Below, in pieces: positions 58,110-64,000 of a stretch of 64,000 nucleotides of DNA; positions within the stretch are counted from its first letter, which is position 1; every line of letters begins with the position of its first letter. Source of the stretch: Patiria miniata. Taxonomy: Eukaryota > Echinodermata > Asteroidea > Valvatida > Asterinidae. The stretch is from contig NW_024037058.1 of NCBI RefSeq assembly GCF_015706575.1, positions 18,869,547 to 18,933,546 of the forward strand, given 5' to 3'. The position numbers and the translations under genes were made by a program. The notes under the pieces were generated by a model. It was not told the DNA's origin. It worked only from the letters and a program-made list of their open reading frames with translations, and did no database searches.

Positions 58110-58214
58110 GTGCGAAGCAGTTCTGGGCGTACTGCTGAAGCTACATGTAGGTGTTCAAGTTTCCATCTTGACTGCGAAACCTTCAGCTTGACTCAACTGA
58201 GATTCTTTTTGTTT
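58110..58214 (+). other. ITIH: 5' UTR exon of the second ITIH gene
   Basis: The start is inferred about 25-30 bp after the TATA box; the end is the GTAAGT donor. It parallels the untranslated exon of the first gene, including the segment GACTCAAC...GAGATTCTTTT before the donor. It should splice to the acceptor before 61427. Confidence 0.6.
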
Positions 58215-59088
58215 GTAAGTAAAATTGATCCGCTTGTAGTCACTCCCTTTGTGGTTCAACTAATCATGAAGCTTTATTTATAAAACTTGGTGGAAAAAAA
58301 TGTTGCATCCTGACGCCACTTTTTTCTTCATGTTGGTCTTTTATCTCAATGAAGGTCATTCATTGCAAGAGTGATGATAAGACAGGAATCTGGGACTGAG
58401 AAACATTTCGAATTTTGTCAGGAAGTACTTTGAAAATGTTCTTGACTCTCCATAGACTTTGTACACAACCGCTGAAGTGGCGTCAGGTTGCAACATTTTT
58501 TTCCAACTTGGCAATCTTGGTTTGTTCTTATTCCTCCATGGTTAATGTTCTGGCTTTTACCTAAGAGTGTAGCATCTCTGTTTATTCTACGATTTCCTCT
58601 TCTTTTGATATCATTTTGCCATTTGTTTTGTTTTTGCCTTGTCCATGTTTCTCAGTGTCTAATGTATGTTTTCTGTCATAAAGGCTTTTCATTCAATATT
58701 TACTTGTTGAAGTTTGCCACTATTCCACCCTGCTTTAGCCTGTACTTTTTTATTCATGCATTTAAATCTGGCTTTTCTGTAATCCACTTGCATTGATAGT
58801 TATTTTTTTTCTATATTGTGCCCGGTACAGCCGGTACCCGATTTTTTTTGTCTTGAGTATATTGTTTTAATGACTGTTTTACTGAAGAAATACATATTCA
58901 TGTTCTCTCTATTCAATTCGCCAATTTTATGGCTCGCAGAGTGTATAACGTTTATTCATGAGCTCGGCGGATGGGTTCAGCATTAGTAGGCTTATCTATT
59001 TACCGGTGTGCATGTGGGTCACACCATACCCTGAAATTAGGGCACACCAGACCAAACCCTGGAAAATAGGGCACCAGACCCAGCCATC

Positions 59089-59370
59089 ATGGTGACCGTT
59101 TGACATATTTTTTTGTTGAAAAACGAGCTTGACAGAAAATTTGACAGAATGGATTTTTTTCGCAGATTTCTGGCAGAATTCTGCAAAAATGGTTATTTGA
59201 CAGAAAAACATAGCAATTTGAAGAAAAAAAAAGGATACAAAAAATGTACATTTGTTTTAAAAAGCTTCAATCTTTTGCAAAAAGATATTCCGTCAAGTTT
59301 TCTGTCAAACTCGTTTTTTAACAAAAAAATATGTAAAAGTTAGCCGAAAATCGGCTAAAACGGTCACCCT
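59089..59370. mobile_element. MITE with GGTGACCG ends, copy 2
   Basis: TGGTGACCGTTTGACA opens and AAACGGTCACCCT closes the element. The TTTGACAGAAA body matches 13113-13310. It lies in the 5' intron of the second ITIH gene. Confidence 0.8.
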
Positions 59371-59447
59371 GACGCCTAATGTCGCGCTTTCTTTTCCAAC
59401 AAAAAATAAGAATCTGCCCCATTGGCTGAAAGTTTGATGTTTGATGA

Positions 59448-59469
59448 TACATACATACATACATACATG
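59448..59469. repeat. ATAC microsatellite
   Basis: Five to six perfect ATAC units in the 5' intron of the second ITIH gene. Confidence 0.85.
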
Positions 59470-59969
59470 AAACAGTTTCCAACCTGAGGAGCTGATACTG
59501 TGCAGAATCTTCCATTTTCCATCATTTGTAATGCCATTTGGGCAAGTCAACACATTTACCCATCCTCACACTCTGGCCTTTACATGCAGAACTGCTACCA
59601 AATTATTGATTTTTTTTAGCGAGGCAAAAATTCAAAGTGAAAGTTTTCAAGGTTACAAAATGCAATATCCTTTTGTGAAGTGGAACTTCACTCACAGCTT
59701 TACACGCATAGCCAGATGGCCTACAAGAAGTAATGCATATTCATGAACAAGTTTGACAACTCAGCAGCTGATTGGCTGCTCATGATAAGGCCAGGATCCA
59801 AGTTTGCAATGGCATTTTGTGCAGTAAATCTTTACACATGGATACACTGTGCATGTATGCACAGTGTGATTCCAAAATCTACAATGGGACTTCAAAGCAA
59901 ATATCTTGAGTAAATCGTATATCGCAGCTAATCTCTTATCGTGAGCTGTATACACAGCAGTCAATTAAT

Positions 59970-61426
59970 ATGATGAGTGATATAGAGGTGTGAGTCTCGG
60001 GAAATTTCAGCCATGAGTAAATTAAAACACCTACATGCACTGGGACATTCTGCGGAGTAAAGCATTTAATCAATTTTAATGATAAAATGTCTTATTTTCC
60101 CCTTTACTTAATGATTGCTTCTTAGTTTTCAATGTTCTCTCATACACCTGCTGTTGACAAGCTTAGGCTTATTATGGCTACTAATTAATTGCATGTTCTT
60201 TTATATTTTCTGCATTTGTTTTTGCTATAAATGCTTTATCTTAACTTCCCTCAATGTACATGCTATATGAATTGTATTTGTTTGTGGTTAAAAATAGGAA
60301 TAGAAATTGTAATAGATTGATTTGAATTGAGTTGAATCAGCGAGACCCCGTTCCATAATAGAACAAAAATATACTTTTATGTTTCGGGAATTACCTGTTA
60401 TACAGGGTGACCCCAAAACAATGCAACCCTAAGACATTTGCCTTAAAAAAGGGAGCGGTGGATTTTTATGTTTTGGGTATGAGATTAAAGCTGAGAGGTT
60501 TTTCTTTCAATTACTGAAAAACAATCATGAAAATATTACCTTTGGTTGCTGAGGAAATGCCAATTATTATGTAAAAGTAGTCATGTTCCAACCTGTACAC
60601 AAGTATTTCAATCAGTAAAACATTGTACTGCAAGCATACTATGCAATTATTCTTCATTCGTGCGATTTCTTTAGTATTTTGACATATTTATGACGCTGAA
60701 AGGGATTTAAATAGGATTAAACAGGATGAGATACTTGTTCATGTAGAAACTAACATGCAGGTATTTCAATCAAATTCATTTGCACTCTTGTCATGTCACA
60801 TTATGTGCCGTGTTCAGTTGTGTGTAAAGGACATGCACAAAGATGGGGGAAAAACACATCATTTCCCAAAATCCATGTAGGCCTACTTTCTTAAGCAATT
60901 TATAAATTTTTCGAGGGTAGGCGGGCGGGGGGACATTTGCTCACCCTACCCCCATTGACACCCCTGCGGACCCCCATGTTGTTAAATGTGCAATAAATTA
61001 AGAGCAATATGACTTCGCCCCTCGTCTTCTTTTCCACCTTTCGCCCCACCCTCGCCCCACCCCGAGACGCCCATACATGTCCATTAAACTACATAGTTGT
61101 TGTGGAGTTGGGTGGACGGTTTTTACAGTTTTGCTGAACCTACAATCCCGGCCAAAATGGTTGGGACACTTCCTGAGCCTGCCACGGTCACCCACTCCCC
61201 CGCTCCCCCGGTCAATGTTGCTCTCTCCAGCTGATGGAACACACACCGCGCAATGAGAGACAACATTGAACGGGGGCGGGGGTTGGGGCCTAGCGAGATT
61301 TGGCCAGGATTATAGCCTTATAAAAGGTTTCAAATACTTGACCTAAAGACAGGTGCTTGTATAAAGTAACATGTCATTGGTGGAAGCTAGCCCAACTCAT
61401 TCGAAATCGTTTCCTCTACTTCTCAG
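59970..61426. other. Second ITIH gene, right part of 5' intron
   Basis: AT-rich sequence with a lone TACAGGGTGACCCC terminus at about 60401 and a C/G-rich patch (60900-61290). Nothing coding was seen. Confidence 0.5.
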
Positions 61427-61448
61427 CTGTTTGCACATCTCTGTCAAG

Positions 61449-63534
61449 ATGATGCGAGATTTATCGCTATTGATGATTCTTGCTGCCACCTTCTGGTGCA
61501 ATGATGCAGCGCCTCATCGTGCCATCAAAACTCCATCTTTCATTGCATCGCTGGATAAAGCATCGCAGGTGAGCAATATTTTGCACTTGTTTCAAAAGCA
61601 CTGAATCAATTAATTAGTTTTTCTTAGAATATCCCTCTCCCCCCAAACTGCCACTCTACTTTAAAAATGTGTGTGTGTTTTTCTTGTGTCTCATTTTTGA
61701 CTATGCAATTATTTTTGTCTTCGGGGATGGGGGGGGGGGCACTAGGGTGACTAAGTTTGTATTTATGAAAAACAAAAGGGACAACCTTTTCATGAGTCGC
61801 TGTTGAAATCTAAATTCTGAAGAGTTAGGCGGGGTTAGTATGGGCTTTGGTGGACATGGGTGGACAGATAATTCCTTGGAGATAAACATGGGATAATACC
61901 TGTTTATCCATAGGTTGTGCATGCTTTTTTATTGTGTTCTCAAAAAAGTGATCTGGTGCACGGTGCCCTGTGGAGGCATGTGTACAATAGGGAACAAGGG
62001 ATTGTATACGTCTTCACGGAGCAATAATAGGGGAATTCGTCTCCACCAGGTTATCACGAAATAGATATGGATTTCACTCAAAAACTAGGAATTTCCAATG
62101 CGTGTTGGTTCGTCGCAAATTGAAGTCATGATTTCAGGAACGGGATATTAAGCCCAAATTTCAGCCCAGGACATTACTTCTGGTTAAAACAGCAGCATTT
62201 TGAAAATCACTTTCAAACTCGAAAATTTTAGTACGCGAGAGCAAAGAAATGACTCCACAAGGATACAAATTCCAGAATGTATGTGTAATACCCACTGAGC
62301 TGAAACTTTAGGATTGGAACATTTTTTCATTGAACTGAGTTTTTGAGTTGTTTTCCCATGCACTTTTTGCATTTGCAGTCAAGGTTAGGGGAAGGATGAA
62401 GGGTTGTTGGGAGAAGGATTGCCAGGTACTTGGTCAACAAACTCATCCTGTCCGACCCAAATAAATCATTTCCTTAATACACTCGCACACTTCACAATTT
62501 CCTTTTCTGAAATAACTTCAAACAGTGTTGTGGTCTCTATGTTCCTCGCTATGAAGTCCTTTATATGGTTAGGGTTGGGGTTAGGGTTAAGGTCCGGGGA
62601 AGAGACATGAGGAACGTTCAGGATAAGGAAAAAAAAAAGTGGAACCCAAACCCCAAAATTATATTTCATATTTAAAATAAAATATGTAGCACCAAAAATA
62701 ATAATGACTGGAAAGCCAATTTCATAAGCTACTTTTAAATAAAAAAATAACTATTATTGTTCAATCCGTTTAAAGAATATCATATTTAAACACAATGACC
62801 ATAAAACCTCTTTCGTCCAAAAATGCGATTTCAAGAATCATCGTCACAATTGCCTTCAAAAATCACCAGCGATAAAACAACAGTTTAAAAGTTAAAAATA
62901 TTCAACAAGTGGATTTTATAAATCAGATTGTTTGCTTAACCAGGGTTGTTAATAAAGATAATGTGTACTACAGTTGTTGACAGTTGTTAAAACAAGTATT
63001 CTGTGAATTTTTTTTTGTTTTGTTCCAAACAGTCAGAATACACAATCGATTGCTTTAATTTTTTTTTTTACGGTTTTAGGGTCATTGCGTTCAAATGGTG
63101 ATATTCTTTGAACGGATTGAGCAATTTCAGTGATTTTTTTTCATCTAAAAGTAGCTTATGAAGTTGGCTTTCCAGTCATTATTTTCCAGTTTTTTTTAAA
63201 TGTGAAATATATTTTTGGGGGTTTGGGTTCCGCTTTTTTGACTCACCCTGTATAAAAGGAACCGAGGAACACTGGACTTAAATGAGCCTACTGGGAACAT
63301 AGGGACGGGTGCTTACCAGGGACTGGGGAACATAAAAAAAAAACAGTTTGGACTAATATCCATCCACCAATCTATCCTCCGTTTGGATTTCTCCGTATTC
63401 TTACTCAAATATGTCTCCTTTTTATTTTACACACAAAACGTAGTTCTTTGTTGACATCTTGATTCATTTCTTTATTTTTCCAGCGTGCCAAAAGAGATTT
63501 AGTTGACCCTGATGTGATTGTCCGTAACCGGAGG
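61449..63534 (+). CDS. ITIH: Second ITIH-like gene, first two coding exons (partial, runs off right edge)
   Basis: Coding exon 1 is 61449-61568 (120 nt, 40 codons) and exon 2 is 63484-63534 (51 nt, 17 codons), both phase 0. Exon 1 differs from that of the first gene at only two of 120 bases (one Leu to Ser change in the signal peptide) and shares the same 5' leader and acceptor. Exon 2 keeps the RAKR furin-type site but is 84 bp shorter: the Thr-rich stretch is missing and RAKR-DLVDPDVIV follows directly. Intron sequence after exon 2 also aligns with the first gene (TTCTTAAGACTTTGG shared). This is therefore a tandem paralogue, about 28 kb downstream start to start. VIT and vWA domains would lie beyond 64,000. 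Whether it is intact cannot be judged here. Confidence 0.88.
61965..62290. repeat. Interspersed repeat (GTCTCCACA family), third block
   Basis: It shares GTGCCCTGTGGAGGCATGTG, CAAAAACTAGGAATTTCCAA and TGACTCCACAAGGATACA-like segments with 46620-47495. Confidence 0.7.
62615..63252. mobile_element. Long-arm MITE of the TACAGGGTGAGT family
   Basis: The right end GACTCACCCTGTA is intact; the left end is eroded (CAGGATAAGG). Arms of about 200 bp (AATGACTGGAAAGCCAA and complement; TTCAATCCGTTTAAAGAATA and complement) form a large hairpin. A TTAGGG-like stretch (62569-62590) lies just outside. Confidence 0.78.
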
Positions 63535-64000
63535 GTAAGACTATACATTTCTTAAGACTTTGGTCGGAAGCAAACGTTTATTGAAACAACAGTCATTTTG
63601 AAAATCTTTGTGTATATATTTTTTAACAGGAATATTGTAGATACTTCTCGTAAGACAAAACAAATCCTCTTGTGTTTAAAGTTAAGCTCTTATATTCGCA
63701 GAAGTTTGCTTAAAGAGGAGGGGGTATAAACGTGGTTTAATGTACAGACTGCACACAAAAAGGGGTGCCAGCACTTTTGAAGACCATGCTTCCCCCATTA
63801 AGAGTTCAAGTAAGGTATACTATAGGGCTAGCGCTTCATTTGGAAGATTTACCGTGAAAGGATGAAACGTTATAGAACACATGGGTATCAATCGGTTGGG
63901 GGACGTGTGGAACATCCCCCCCCCCCCCCCCACTTTGTAAAGTGGGGGATATATATCGTTTGTTTCCCCCTCCCCACTGTTTCCGTCCCAGAAAAAAAAA

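Overview
The window is animal (metazoan) nuclear DNA: intron-rich genes with GT/AG junctions, tRNA-derived SINEs, many foldback/MITE-type elements and minisatellites. Gene content and repeat style suggest an invertebrate deuterostome, most likely an echinoderm (perhaps a sea star). That is an inference; no species marker is visible. The exon models below were built by hand from translated similarity, splice consensus and phase agreement.

Layout. (1) About 1-10,225, minus strand: the 5' part of an ELKS/CAST (ERC) active-zone scaffold gene. Its first two coding exons are here (9825-10225 and 7664-8054); the rest runs off the left edge, and the intron carries a 27-bp minisatellite and foldback elements. 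(2) 10,226-11,486: a divergent promoter region. (3) 11,487-26,358, plus strand: a complete RAD52 gene, 11 coding exons, 680 codons. RAD52 and ERC1 are also head-to-head neighbours in human (12p13.33), so the pair looks like old conserved linkage. (4) 26,359-32,500: intergenic repeats. (5) 32,499-52,579, plus strand: a complete inter-alpha-trypsin-inhibitor heavy chain (ITIH) gene with a TATA box, a 5' UTR exon and 16 coding exons, 1013 codons. The protein has a signal peptide, a furin-type site, a VIT domain, a vWA domain with a full MIDAS, a Pro/Thr/Gly linker and an ITIH C-terminal domain. (6) 52,550-53,400: a satellite built from the last codons of that gene. (7) 53,400-58,000: intergenic transposon remnants. 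(8) 58,081-64,000: promoter, 5' UTR exon and first two coding exons of a second, closely related ITIH gene that runs off the right edge.

The mobile DNA is the most unusual part. Several non-autonomous families have ends made of short tandem repeats, and four copies have perfect 8-bp target duplications (hAT-like). One, 1009 bp long, sits exactly at the RAD52 exon-7 5' splice site, so its target duplication copies the splice donor. A 2.7-kb foldback element with about 800-bp arms, whose outer parts are 20-bp tandem repeats, lies 18 bp beyond an ITIH exon.

RAD52 acts in DNA single-strand annealing, ERC in presynaptic/secretory scaffolding and ITIH in the extracellular matrix; no shared pathway is implied. 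The two ITIH genes are a recent tandem pair.
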